Assembly (NCBI RefSeq): GCF_001641265.1
Contig: NW_020167578.1
Span: 1-22,544, forward strand
Direction of reading: 5' to 3'
DNA from: Pseudogymnoascus destructans
Taxonomy: Eukaryota > Ascomycota > Leotiomycetes > Thelebolales > Thelebolaceae
DNA: 22,544 bases
In this document: in pieces, positions 1-9,933 of the stretch
Layout: every line of letters starts with the position of its first letter
Position numbering within the stretch: the stretch's first letter is position 1
Translations under genes and position numbers: made by a program
The notes under the pieces: generated by a model
What the model saw: the letters and a program-made list of their open reading frames with translations, nothing else
The model's database searches: none
Told to the model about the DNA's origin: nothing

Positions 1-638
1 AACTTCTTCCTGATTTGTTTCCACGCATTGTTGTCAAAGAGCTTCGTCTGGCTAGCTGACCGTTGAAACGGTCCCATAGTGCTATTATGGGAACTGTGGG
101 TGTATTGCTTAGTATGCTTTGCAGTAGGTCGACAGGCTAGTAATGAGTTGGTAGATCCAGTAGAATTACTACTTCTACTACTCTGTTGAAGCGTAGATGC
201 AACAGTGTTTCGACAGTTGTTGTTCGACCGAAGCTGTTGAGTCAGGTCCAAATGACCATTCTCAAAGGATAGCGTAGTATCTGGCTGGGTAGGGAGTTGA
301 GAGGAGGGCCGCATTCATTAACCCCCCCTGGACACGCTCAGTTTGAGACATTGAGGGGCTAGTTGTATTGGGTGTATCGTGTTGTAGTAACTGCAAGGTA
401 GGTGAATTCATTGATGTCAACGGGGCTCCTTGAACACCGAGTCTGGAGAATGCTGGCTTTGGGACAACCCTGGACTATTTGAGTCGCGTGGAAGGAGGTG
501 GCCTAATCCATATGGGTATTGAGACCCAGAATTCCGAGCATTCTGTAGCTGGGAGTTTCCGTAGTTGTAATCCTCTTGGCTGGGGGCTTGCACTGCACCC
601 TTAGCAATGCGTCTTGGTCGACGTGATGTCTTTGGCAT
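1..638 (-). CDS. Divergent Q/N/S-rich accessory gene of the transposon-like block (partial, frame-broken)
   Basis: The first ATG is at 638 (MPKTSRRPRRIAKG...), with a strongly basic N-terminus followed by a polar Gln/Asn/Ser-rich, probably disordered stretch. The first frame ends at 417. Coding-like, similarly polar sequence continues in the -1 frame (about 430-320, e.g. LTSMNSPTLQLLQHD), then in a third frame open from 314 to the window edge (MRPSSQLPTQPDTTLSF...), ending with a basic segment, KLFDNNAWKQIRKK. The second change lies at a run of seven G (minus strand). No GT-AG intron fits these junctions, so they look like indels. No domain was recognised. Head-to-head placement with the transposase and a shared intron motif suggest it belongs to the same mobile element, perhaps as a TnpA-like DNA-binding factor; that role is inference. 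The C-terminus lies outside the window. Confidence 0.45.
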
Positions 639-648
639 AGTAAGGAAC

Positions 649-701
649 CTACAACCCAAGAATTAGCCTATCTTCTGTACATGTTCAGAGGGGGCACAAA
701 C
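649..701 (-). other. Putative 5'-UTR intron of the divergent gene, with palindromic core
   Basis: Read on the minus strand: donor GTTTGT (701; GTG donors at 703 or 697 are also possible), then GCCCCCTCTGAACATGTAC, branch-like GGCTAATTC, and acceptor TTGTAG at 649, 11 nt before the ATG at 638. Order and spacing match the introns of the SNF2 gene (donor, ACATGT core about 18 nt later, CTAAT, AG). The intron is inferred from sequence only. Confidence 0.5.
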
Positions 702-703
702 AC

Positions 704-946
704 TGATTGTATATTCTTATACACTCTGTAATTATACCATAATATATAGTAGTTTGAGAACACAGTATTGTGGTTGTACGTGTATATTTCCAAACACTCT
801 ATTACGCGTGTGTGGAGCAAATATATGTGAGCACGTGACCCAAGATGACTAACACAGTAGTATTATCCAACTCTGTATGCGGCTCTTACTATAATATAAC
901 CCCCGTATTCAACAGGAGGTCTTCAAGCAACATATAGTGAATCATA
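704..946. promoter_or_regulatory. Bidirectional promoter region between the divergent genes
   Basis: AT-rich non-coding interval between the two head-to-head genes. A TATA-like run (ACTATAATATAACC) lies around 889-902, about 45-58 nt upstream of the transposase ATG at 947. A second AT-rich run (ATAATATATAG) lies around 740-750 for the minus-strand gene. No other operator was recognised. Confidence 0.4.
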
Positions 947-3900
947 ATGGACTTAAGCCCAGATACAACATATACAGCTGAGGATTTTGGCAATCCAAAT
1001 CGTCGGCGAAGGCGCAAGTGGCCAACTTATAGTGCAAACCTTCGAAGACATGTTGCACATCGGACTACACAAATAGGCCAGGCAGAGGCTGTACGGAGAC
1101 GACACCTGCAGCTTCCTATTCCTAATAATGAAACAAGTAGCATCCAAACCTGTATAATACCTCCCTCGCTAACATTAAACCAGCCAGAAGACTACTACAC
1201 AATGTATGATAGTGACAGCAATAGTAGTCCTGCCTTTATCTCCAACGATCAACCGGCCAACACAGGATCTAATATGCCAATTATGGAGCCAGGCTCTTCC
1301 TATACATGTTCAAAGGACGCTCTTTATTGTGACGATTATAATAGCATGGCTATGGGGGACAACAGCTCGGATAGTAACTCTGTAGAGAGTGAAAACACTC
1401 CCAAGATTCATTTTACAAGCAATGAGGTCATTGATCTATCTGCACTGAACCCTCGCTCAGCGCCAGTATCTGACTTTACAATGGCATTCGGACTCTGGTG
1501 CGATACACACCGGGTTACCCGGCAGACTTATAAGGCTTTACTCCAAGTTTTACGACTTCTTCCAAATGAGGAGTTTCGACAGCTCCCAGAAAACCTTGCA
1601 ACACTCCAAAAGTGGTGCCGTCGTCGCCTTCCTTTACTACCGCTCCAAAGATCAGTTGTTGATGTCCGGATGGATAAACAGCCATCAGGCAATGCAGCAA
1701 CGTCCCAAAGCTATATATACTTCTTTGACCCGCGGGTTATCGCTGCCACTATACTATCATCAACACTCGGTCAGCCAATACACCAAGGAATGGCCGAGAT
1801 TGTAGACAATCCATCCGAGTTTTACCATTCCCGTGCATGGGGCTCTTCAATTCGGACCTGTGGCAGCGACTTTGCCCTATATAAAGGTGGAGAGCCAATA
1901 TTTCCCTCAGACTTTGTCCAGTATAAGTGCAAAAGTCAGACCTGTTGTAGCTCCACCTCCAAGCATACAGGGCAGGTAGTGTTTGTTGGGCGTGATAGAC
2001 GGGAACTGTCTACTACTATCAATACAGTACTCCTTCATATCAGGCCTTTATTGCATCGGAACGACATACTATACCAGTCCCGTGGACTACAGGAGGAAAT
2101 TAGAAAGCTGTCAACAAGTGAGCGCATTATTGACAACGAGGGTTTAGTCTGGGTCCAGCCAAACCAGGTATTACACCGTCGACCCGATATTAGCATCCAG
2201 TGGGGTGATGGTACTATACGGACACCCTGGGCAGTTACTAAGATCTTTACCAAGGCCCATGGCATCGTTGATATCCAGAAGAGTACACCAATACGTGGGG
2301 GGCTAGAGATTAAGCAATACGGCCGAGAGTACCTTATGGCTACAGTTATGGCAGGAGTACTGTCACTGCCCCTCATTATGTTTATTGACGATTTTGGACT
2401 ATACCGCAACATGTACCGCTCAGTTACTGGAGTATATATGATGCCAGCTGGGCTTGGTATTGAGCAGCGACAAAGGAGCATGAATAGTCATACTCTAACC
2501 CTTGGGCCCCATGGTTCTCAGCTTGATGCTACAGTATCGGTCCTCCGAACATGTATAGGGGCCCTTGAGCGTGGAAGCCCAATGGTTATTAGAGGAGTAA
2601 AGACAGTAGTATGGGCCCCGTTCATTACTATTCTAGGTGATATGAAAGGGCAACAACAGTCAGCTGGTTTTCTTTCCCCAAGGGCTAACCTCTGCTGTCG
2701 GTTCTGTGATGCAAGCCTTGATACAAGGGCTGATCTCAGAAGAGATATTGCACGCCATGGTCGGTTCCACTACCAAGTACAGGACCTACGCATGCAGATG
2801 GATAAACTTACCTCAAAGTCAACTCGGTTACAATTTGGTCGCCGACATGGGTTAGCTGACCAGCCATCTGCCTTACAGTCTGTAATACCAGCACTTGACA
2901 TTATTATAAGCCGCCCCCCGATCCAGCACACAGTGAGTTCCTTGGTATCGTTCGGAGACTATATCCAATATTATATGGGCCATTGCTAACTCCAGTTGCC
3001 CAGGTTGAGTTTACTAAACAGTTCCAGACATATACGTTCCCGCCTGGCTGGAGTCGAATCCAATCGCCAGAGAAGCACATACGGTCCTGGTCAATGAGCG
3101 AGTGTGGGAAGGCGTCAATTATCGTGCCATTAATACTTCGCGGTTGGCTAAAGACTATCCATATACGGCATACGTTCCAGCTAGCCCTTGCCCGCGAATG
3201 TCCAGTGACACACCGGCCTATACATACCAGAACTGATGTAGATTTCATTGTCCGTGCCTTTGGTCATATTGCACGGAGTAATTCCTTCGTGTCCTCAACT
3301 AGCCTCACGAGTAAGGAGCGGCTAGAATTCCACAATGTCATATTGGAGGGGAGAGCTAGTTTTTTATGTCTTATGAAAGCTGCAGCGAAGTCGTCAGAGA
3401 GTGTAGAAACTAGACAACCTTCTCGTAGTAGGAGAAGCCCTGCGCTGTCTATCCCTCTATACTCGAATAGTTACGTCCAAAGTGGTTCCGATACTGAGAC
3501 AAGTACGGACGACCAAGGCAACAATACTCAAGATAGTTCTTGTATTCCTGGTTATGCAGGCAGACTTCCGAATTACCATATTGCATTACATTTTAACCAA
3601 ATGATGGAGGAGTACGGGGTTGTCTGGAATACAAATGTGTTCTGGGGAGAGGATAAGCACAAGTTTTTCAAGGAGGCAGTTACTCGGACAAATCATAGAC
3701 GACCCGAGCGTGACTTACTTATCCAGGAGTGTATATTCTCAACGCTACGGTATACTCTGTGTGGTGCCTTCCTCCACACATGTATAGAGATCTCTGCTCA
3801 GATTATGAGGATTCGGGACAGCTGCCCAGCTGTATTCGAAACCCTACTAACTGTTGCTGACAGGCGAGTATTAACATCACAGTCAGGGTTCACCAGAATA

Positions 3901-4433
3901 TACATTCTAACAACTTGCATATTGATGCCCGAGTACAGGGTGAGTTATCAAGCAAAGCATGCGTCCTACAGGAACTGCCTATCAAAGCTCGACAGTTTAC
4001 CATACCCTTTTTAAATATGTTCGAAGGAACCCTTACTAAATATGGCTACCACTCGGTATTGTTTGGTAATACCCGTTTCCGCTGGTATGAGAAATTGACA
4101 TATTCTATTATAGATAGTTCCCGACGGCGAACACTACAGCAGAATGATATAGTGCTAACTATTGACAGCACGTTTGGCAGGATAATTGGCTTGTTTACTT
4201 ATGCCCCTAGTCCTGATCAGTTGCCCCACGTCTTCATTCTTATAAATAAGTTGGTTCAGAATAGTAACTTAGATACAATGCTTAACCTTCCTATATTTAC
4301 CCAAACCTCAGCCCGTCAAATTGTCACCCTGCCGCAACTTAAGGCAGATGAGATATATATGGTACCCTCTCCAAATAGCGAACTCTATCCAAATCAGTAT
4401 ATTCGTTGTACTTGGGACGTACGCTTCCAGTAG
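947..4433 (+). CDS. CACTA/Plavaka-like (Tnp2-type) DDE transposase, two -1 frame breaks
   Basis: About 1,160 residues over three frames: 947 to about 2917, about 2920 to about 3885, and about 3890-4433. The N-terminus is basic (RRRRRKW). The middle contains FIDDFGLYRNMYRSVTG (residues 479-495) and LGDMKGQQQSAGFL (563-576) followed by a Cys cluster, CCRFC (583-587). This is the Asp plus zinc-ribbon arrangement of Tnp2/Plavaka-type transposases, and D481/D482 and D565 are candidate metal ligands. After the first break the protein resumes as DPAHSEFLGIVRRLYPILYG, then FPPGW, LHFNQMMEEYGVVWNTNVFW, GEDKHKFFKEAV and TNHRRPERDLL. After the second it resumes as LHIDARVQGEL and FGNTRFRWYEKLTYSI. No intron was seen. 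ATG 947 is the first in frame. Both breaks are equivalent to one-base deletions, so the gene is either a young pseudogene, mis-sequenced, or (first break) read by -1 slippage. Exact superfamily is less certain than transposase identity. Confidence 0.75.
2914..2920 (+). other. C CCC CCG slippery-type heptamer at the first transposase frame break
   Basis: In the upstream frame the codons are cgC CCC CCG ATC. A one-base backward slip here makes the next codon GAT at 2920 and gives DPAHSEFLGIVRRLYP, which is the coherent continuation. The same outcome would follow from loss of one C in the C6 run, which is the simpler explanation. Confidence 0.5.
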
Positions 4434-4480
4434 TAAGCGGATTGTCAAGCGCCCTCTATACATGTTCCATCACTTTGGTG
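4433..4480 (+). other. Degenerate intron-like sequence at the transposase stop
   Basis: A donor-like GTAAGC begins inside the stop region (TAG at 4431-4433 followed by TAAGC). About 25 nt later comes GCCCTCTATACATGTTCC, a variant of the intron palindrome found in the SNF2 gene. No convincing branch site or acceptor follows, so this may be a decayed intron or a solitary copy of the motif. Low confidence. Confidence 0.25.
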
Positions 4481-4533
4481 GGGTCTATTGGCCAAATCAA
4501 CCTCCGGATATCAACTCTCAACTTCTTCCTTCA

Positions 4534-4572
4534 ACCACCACCACCAACAACAACAACAACAACAACAACAAC
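4534..4572 (+). repeat. (ACC)n(AAC)n trinucleotide microsatellite
   Basis: About four ACC/CCA units run into about nine AAC units, between the transposase and the SNF2 gene. Six-frame translation gives poly-Gln, poly-Asn or poly-Thr. No surrounding gene model supports coding. Confidence 0.85.
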
Positions 4573-4614
4573 ATGTGCTGTCTGGCTGTTCTTTGGCCCT
4601 TGGAATAGCTTCGA

Positions 4615-4678
4615 GTAAGTGCAACTATCTATTACTTTGTTTATTTCCTTTTACATTCATCTTACTGACCAAACGAAG
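4615..4678 (+). other. Possible 5'-UTR intron upstream of the SNF2 gene, without the palindrome
   Basis: GTAAGT at 4615, a pyrimidine-rich middle, TTACTGAC branch-like sequence and AAG acceptor at 4678 (64 nt). It lies in the 493-nt gap between the transposase and the SNF2 gene and would be in an untranslated leader. It lacks the ACATGT core. Speculative. Confidence 0.25.
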
Positions 4679-4860
4679 CTATCTACAAGCTGGTGTGAGG
4701 CCAACTGGCCAAACCTGGCCAAATATCGAAGAGCATCATTGCCAATACTCAAATTCACTCACTCCAACACCAACACACTGTGCGACCAACTTGTTTTACC
4801 TCATTTCCACACCAACAACCTCACTGGCGCTGTTTTGAAATTCACCCGGGTGAATTGAAG

Positions 4861-4916
4861 GTGAGAACCCTAGAATATCCCGAACATGTACAGAGGCATG
4901 GTTCTAATACCTCTAG
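4861..4916 (+). other. 5'-UTR intron of the SNF2 gene with palindromic core
   Basis: Donor GTGAGA (4861), core GAACATGTACAGAGG (4882-4896), branch site TTCTAATAC, acceptor CTCTAG (4916); 56 nt, ending 10 nt before ATG 4927. Same architecture as the coding introns downstream. Confidence 0.55.
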
Positions 4917-4926
4917 AACAATTACT

Positions 4927-7900
4927 ATGTCGACCACACCCCCTTCCAAACGCGCAAAGACGCATGGCATTCCTCAGAAATCCGAACCAAAGGCTCAAAA
5001 GGATCCAAACCCATCCGGAAGCAGCTCTGCAAAGAATGAGGTAAGGTGCCCCTCTCTGAACATGTACACGGGACTAATACAGCAATAGACTTCAAGGAAG
5101 CGCGCTGCAGCCTTGCAGTATCAGGTGACAAAGTGGGCACCGGGGAACCCACTCAACGACATGTCAAGGCTGGCCGAATCGTCAGTTGCTGGATACCTTG
5201 GCTATACCGACACCATCCACTTACGCCACCTGAAATGGTCATGGCCTGTAATGAAGGGAGCAATGGTATTCGAAACCACTCTGAAGAACAAGCTACAGAC
5301 CAATGCAACTTCCATATTGGAGGCTTCAATCGACGATGCTGATGCATATGAATTTGAGGCCAATATCGACACTCTTATTTCAGCTTTCGATGCTCGAACC
5401 GAAGAGGACAACGCAGATACGGAGAACACAACCCGAGCACTTACACTGCTATTTGCTGGGATTATACACCACGTTGCCAATGCCCTTGAAGATATGGACC
5501 TATTGACCCATGACGACCCTGAGCTAAAGGCGCAGTTTACCAATCTACGCGTTCATCAGTCAGGTGTGAAGGGGTTCTTTGTCCCAGCGTTCGACATGAA
5601 GGCAGTGCTTGCCCCTACACTTGGCCCGCTTGTTTTACATAGCGAGCATGCCATGGAGCGGTATTCAAGAGCTTATACGTGTATTCGCTACCTACTTTAT
5701 TATACTACAACGTCGAAGTTTGCTACGATCAAAGGCGAACTTACAAAGGGCACCTATTTCGAATCTGGAAGTGTACTTCAAGACAGGCTCCCATCTTGGA
5801 TGGGCAGTGATACTGTGGTTGAGATTCCTGGAGCGACTTCCATCATTGGTCTTATGAACCAAGACAAGCACATCCCACTCCAGGTTACCCTCCAGTTTGT
5901 CCATGAGGAGGGAACAGACGATAATGAGGATCTTCTGCGTCATATGAATTCATACCTGAAGCGAAAGAAGATCCGATTGTTGAAGGACAGCGTTGACTAC
6001 AAGCATGAGATTCGAGACTTCGAGATCGCACCCCAGTGGCGTGATCACCTACGCCATGAGCTTCTGCTCCCGCGGCTCAGATGCGACTTCAGCACCCTTA
6101 CCTTGGTCTCAACTACTCTTCCTGATACAGACTGCGGCCCTGTACATGTTCCAGAGGAGGGCTCATGGATCATCTACGACAATGACAATCCTGATGTTGT
6201 TATACCATGGACTGATGTGCTCGACATCCTTCAATCTGGTACCTGTTTCCGCATCGACTATTCCCTCAAAGTTGTTGATGCAGATGAGGATGGGCCGTAT
6301 CCTTATGAGTTCAATGGGGCCCTATCCAGGTTTGTAGCATCAACGAGAGCACAATAGCTACAGTCAATAACGCATCTACTGGAGAGACTACTACCGGAGA
6401 AGATTTTACAGCCGTTGTAGGCCCTTCGCCTCCACTCCCTCCCACTCAACATGACATAAAGGGGAAAGGCCCTGAGGTCCCAACAGGTCCACACACAGTG
6501 AAGATGATGCGCGATAAACCTGCACTATCATACTTGGAAGGGGTCCTTTCAGGATCAAACCATCACGGGATCCGTGGCATGGTAACTCCTACGAAATTGT
6601 TTGGTGATTGCAACTCTGCAGAATCGCAAGCATGGCACCTTGGTGTCGACGTATCAACCCCAGCTGGCATTGAGGCATTTATCCGAAAGGTTATCGGTAC
6701 TCTACGTGTTGCTAATGTTGCGCCAAAGAAGGCCCTAAACTTGGCTGGCCTGCCTTCAATTGTTCAGCAAGAGATTCAGAGTGGAATGGCTGCTGCCACT
6801 TCTACAACTCTAAATGCAGACGTAAGCATCCAACTCTGTACATGTACAGAGACACCACTAACGCTAATTGCGATATAGCTTCCAGTAACAAGCGAGGATG
6901 CAACAAGTATGGAAGACTTTTATAAGATGCAAAAGCTCTTCACGGGGGATGAGTCCCAGACAGGCCCTCCTCTCGATGCCTGCCTTATAATCGCAGACGC
7001 TCATTTCGACACATGGCATGATAAGGAGCACACTCTTGCCAAATATGTTCTACGGTCACTCCCAACAGTACAAATCCGGCCTCTTGGCCACCAGGTTACC
7101 GGGTTCTTGTGGATGATCCTCAAAGCTTACGGTTATACACACGCTCCAACAAAGGAAGGGCAACTTCAAGCCGACGAACTTCAAACAGCTCGCACATATG
7201 GCGGGGTACTTGTCGATAATATGGGCTTGGGGAAAACCTACACCTCATGTTTGTATCTCGAGTGGGTCATCCAGTTCTTTACACCAGAGACGCCAGGTAA
7301 TTACAGACCGCACTTGATATTGGCGCCAGCTGGGCCGGTGATAGAGCAATGGAGGCTCGACATAACAAAGAACTTCAAGGGAATCAACCTGATCCTTGCA
7401 TACGGGGACTCGCCACCAGACGGAGCTTCCTCATTACGGTGGATTTCATCCAAGGCAATGCGAAGCCACCCCCATAGTCCGAAGAAGTTTCCGGCCGGTC
7501 TCCGTTTTATATTTGACCAAAACAACCGAATGGCTGCCAAGACAGTAATCCTTACGTCTTATGACACGCTTGCCGCTCGAACACTTCAGAAACCGCGTCG
7601 ACAGCCTGGCGATACTACCCAGTTTAAGCCGTCAGAATGGATTGGAAGATGGAAGGGTGTCTTTCACACCGTTATTATGGATGAAGGCCACAAAGTGCGA
7701 AATCCTCTAACTAACATCCATGTGGCAGTTGCAAGGTTGAACGCGCGGCATCATTGGTTTATTACTGGTACACCAATTCAGAATCAGAGCTCTGTAAGTC
7801 AGACCACTCCTGTACATGTACAGAGCTAGGCTAATTGATAAAAGGATATTCTTGGACCTCTCAACATTCTATGGCCTCAGATATCAAAGTCCCTCTCTTC

Positions 7901-9933
7901 GACAGAGGAGAGATCTACATGGGTAGATTCACTCAACGGCAATTACAAGGACTTCGAGCTCCTACTTCTGCCAGATGTACTGCACACGTCGTGGAAGAAC
8001 CTCATCGCTACAGACCCTTATCGTGTCCGAACACTTATCAACAGTAAGGACAAGACAACTATAAACAAGTTGTACAGATGCTTGGAGCAATTGCTTCTCC
8101 TTCGTCGGTCAACTGCAACATCAATCCCTACGGACTGCCACGGAGGACGTTTGTCGCTGAAGAATCTGATGCCGCCGTACGAAATTACCACTGTCCAGCT
8201 CCGAATGAACTCAGCTGAAGCTGCTGAGTACCAGATGTTTCATCAGTCCTTTGTAAAGGATTACGAAGAAGGTCTTGCGCTGTGGACAGAACAGAAACAG
8301 AGCCGTATTGATCCATCGTCAGAGATCAAGAGCTTTCCTTGTGTGACTGGCCCATTGAGGAAGATGACAGTTAATGCAGTTTCGACTATGCTAAGTCGAT
8401 TTCACGACACCCTGGAGAATACAACGGTACGAAAGAAGCGACTCGATGATACAGTGGCAACCATCAATATACTTCGTACACAGGGCTTTACAGGTTTACA
8501 ACTGGCGCACGCTACTCTGCGAGCTGGCGATCGGTTAATCAAGGACGCTACTGACCTTCTTCGCCACCTTACCTTTGGTAGTCCGAAGCTGCGCTGGATT
8601 TTGAAGGATGTGACAGATCATTGTCTCAAACAGAAACCAGACGGAGGACGGAGCAAACTGTTGTGTTCCGAGGACATCCCAGTGTCAGCATGGTTTATCG
8701 AGACAGTTCTGAAGTCAGTATACATTCGGGCAGAGGTTCTGCATGCTGGCCTTACCGATGCCCAGCGCATTGCGCTTATTCAGGAGTTCAACAACCCCCA
8801 CTCCAACCTTACGGTCTTGATTATGATGTACCAGGTCTCCTCGCAAGGCGCTAACCTGGATGGAGCATGTCATCGTGTGTGCTCGATTACCACAGCTATC
8901 AACCTGCCATCAGAGTTGCAGGTACACTATCGACCTATCAGAGTAAGTGCCCCCCTCTTACCTGGAACATGTACAGAGAAGAGGTCTAATCGTTATATAG
9001 GTGTCTCAAAAGGAAAAGGTTACAATTGTGAGGCTCTCGGTTGTGAATTCTCATGATGCCTCGCGCGAAACCAAACAGATCGACAAGAGCATTATAGATG
9101 TATTGACCAAGCTCCAATCACCTATGTCATTCCAGGCTATTGCAGACGCATTAATTAGCAGTCGGGATGAAGTGTTGGCTGCACACAATTCCAAAGAGGG
9201 CCGAAAGGCGTTGTGTGGCCGAAAGATCCTACCATTGAAGCTTCGCGCTTGGGGCGAGGTTTCTATTCCTAAGGATCCTAATTTGGTTTCACCAGAAGAG
9301 GAAGCCTTGCCAGCGGGTCGGAACATGCGAAAGCGGAAGCGTGTCCTACAAGAGCTTGAGAATACCGATGATGAAGTTGACGACCTATCTCATCAACTTG
9401 AATCTGCTGATCCAACCTATTCTCCTGCGAAATACGACACTGATAACGATTCCAACCACAGTAATGCGGTCTCTGACAACAGCGACGAGGGGGAGGGTAT
9501 TACACCAGACGAATACATTTCGGACTTCAGGAAGGCCTGGGTAAAGTTGTCGCCAGAGGATAAAGCCCTTTATGATCAAGACGAACTTGACTTCCTTGTT
9601 CTCCTAAGCATGGATCCAGATCATCTATATACGGGTCAAGAGATTCAAGAGTCTCTTGACTCCGCCATCACTGAACGAGGCCTGCGACTCGTTATTGCCC
9701 ACCGTTCTGGACAAACTAGGACTGGCATGAAGGTGTCACCCCACATCAAGTACAATGCTCTACTCAATCGCAACGAAGAGGATGACGGGCCGTTTTCTGC
9801 CCCAGTGTACTGCACTGCTACCGACAAGGATCGGAGTGCTGCACTCCGTCGGTTTGTAAGGGGCGAAGCTGCTACAGCAACTCCTATTACAGCGTTGGTA
9901 GAGGAGGTTGCTGCTGCAACCAGCCAGCTCTGA
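4927..9933 (+). CDS. SNF2-family DEAD/H helicase-like ATPase of the mobile block
   Basis: Model: exons 4927-5040, 5089-~6330, ~6387-6821, 6879-7793, 7845-8942 and 9001-9933, about 1,580 residues; all four clear introns are phase 0. ATG 4927 opens MSTTPPSKRAK. An N-terminal region of about 590 residues has no recognised domain. Then come SNF2 motifs in order: IRPLGHQVTGFLW (Q-like), motif I DNMGLGKT (residues ~711-718), LILAPAGPVIEQW (Ia), motif II DEGH (~866-869), motif III WFITGTPIQNQ, lobe 2 with motif V QVSSQGANLDGACHRV, and motif VI QVHYRPIRVSQKEKV. Motif VI keeps both arginines of the usual Q..GR..R.GQ pattern, though the rest is divergent. The C-terminal ~300 residues are acidic and Ser/Asp-rich (~1380-1430), with no known domain. 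Between ~6330 and 6387 the frame changes by -1: either a one-base deletion or a 53-nt phase-0 intron (6334-6386, GTAGCA donor) lacking the palindrome. SNF2 proteins use ATP to translocate on DNA and remodel chromatin; a role in transposition or element silencing escape is inferred from its position. Confidence 0.75.
5041..5088 (+). other. SNF2 intron 1 (48 nt, palindrome-bearing)
   Basis: Donor GTAAGGTGCCCC, core TCTGAACATGTACAC, branch GACTAATAC, acceptor AATAG. Splicing joins codon 38 (GAG) to ACT in phase 0 and keeps the frame open for more than 1.2 kb. Confidence 0.8.
6321..6390 (+). other. Frame change between SNF2 exons 2 and 3 (deletion or unusual intron)
   Basis: The upstream frame stops at 6357 (TAG). 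The downstream frame, shifted -1, is open from before 6330 through 6821. A phase-0 intron 6334-6386 is possible but has a poor donor and branch site and no palindrome. A single missing base explains the data equally well and matches other -1 breaks in this window. Confidence 0.6.
6822..6878 (+). other. SNF2 intron (57 nt) with the best 18-nt palindrome
   Basis: Donor GTAAGC, perfect palindrome CTCTGTACATGTACAGAG at 6834-6851, branch CACTAACGCTAATTG, acceptor ATATAG. Phase 0: GAC then CTT. Confidence 0.8.
7794..7844 (+). other. SNF2 intron (51 nt, palindrome-bearing) after motif III
   Basis: Donor GTAAGT, perfect 14-nt palindrome CTGTACATGTACAG (7810-7823), branch GGCTAATTG, acceptor AAAAG. 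Phase 0: the protein reads ...TPIQNQSS then DILGPLNILWPQ. Without splicing the frame stops at 7829, which supports the intron. Confidence 0.85.
8943..9000 (+). other. SNF2 intron (58 nt, palindrome-bearing) inside motif VI
   Basis: Donor GTAAGTGCCCCCCTCT, core GGAACATGTACAGAG, branch GTCTAATCG, acceptor TATATAG. Phase 0, splitting YRPIR from VSQKEKVTIVRL. Joining restores a motif VI-like segment, which supports the splice. Confidence 0.85.

Noticed and set aside
2035..2481. 148-codon minus-strand frame opposite the transposase
   Set aside because: It lies wholly inside the transposase coding strand, has no recognisable domain and is a codon-bias shadow.
1296..3790. ACATGT-containing sequences in the transposase (about 1303, 2410, 2550, 3778)
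   Set aside because: They match only the 6-8 nt core, lack the outer palindrome, and are in open coding sequence; frequency is compatible with chance.
4321..4858. Several overlapping plus frames with poly-Gln, poly-Thr or poly-Asn
   Set aside because: They are all translations of the ACC/AAC microsatellite and flanks; frames overlap each other and no splice or start evidence supports them.
6138..6158. CTGTACATGTTCCAGAG, a close match to the intron palindrome, inside SNF2 exon 2
   Set aside because: It reads through in frame (GPVHVPEEGSW) without donor or acceptor; noted as a possible binding site but not counted as an intron copy.
6334..6386. 53-nt phase-0 intron joining SNF2 exons 2 and 3
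   Set aside because: Not adopted as certain: GTAGCA is a weak donor, no good branch site, and no palindrome, whereas a one-base deletion fits the window-wide pattern of -1 breaks.
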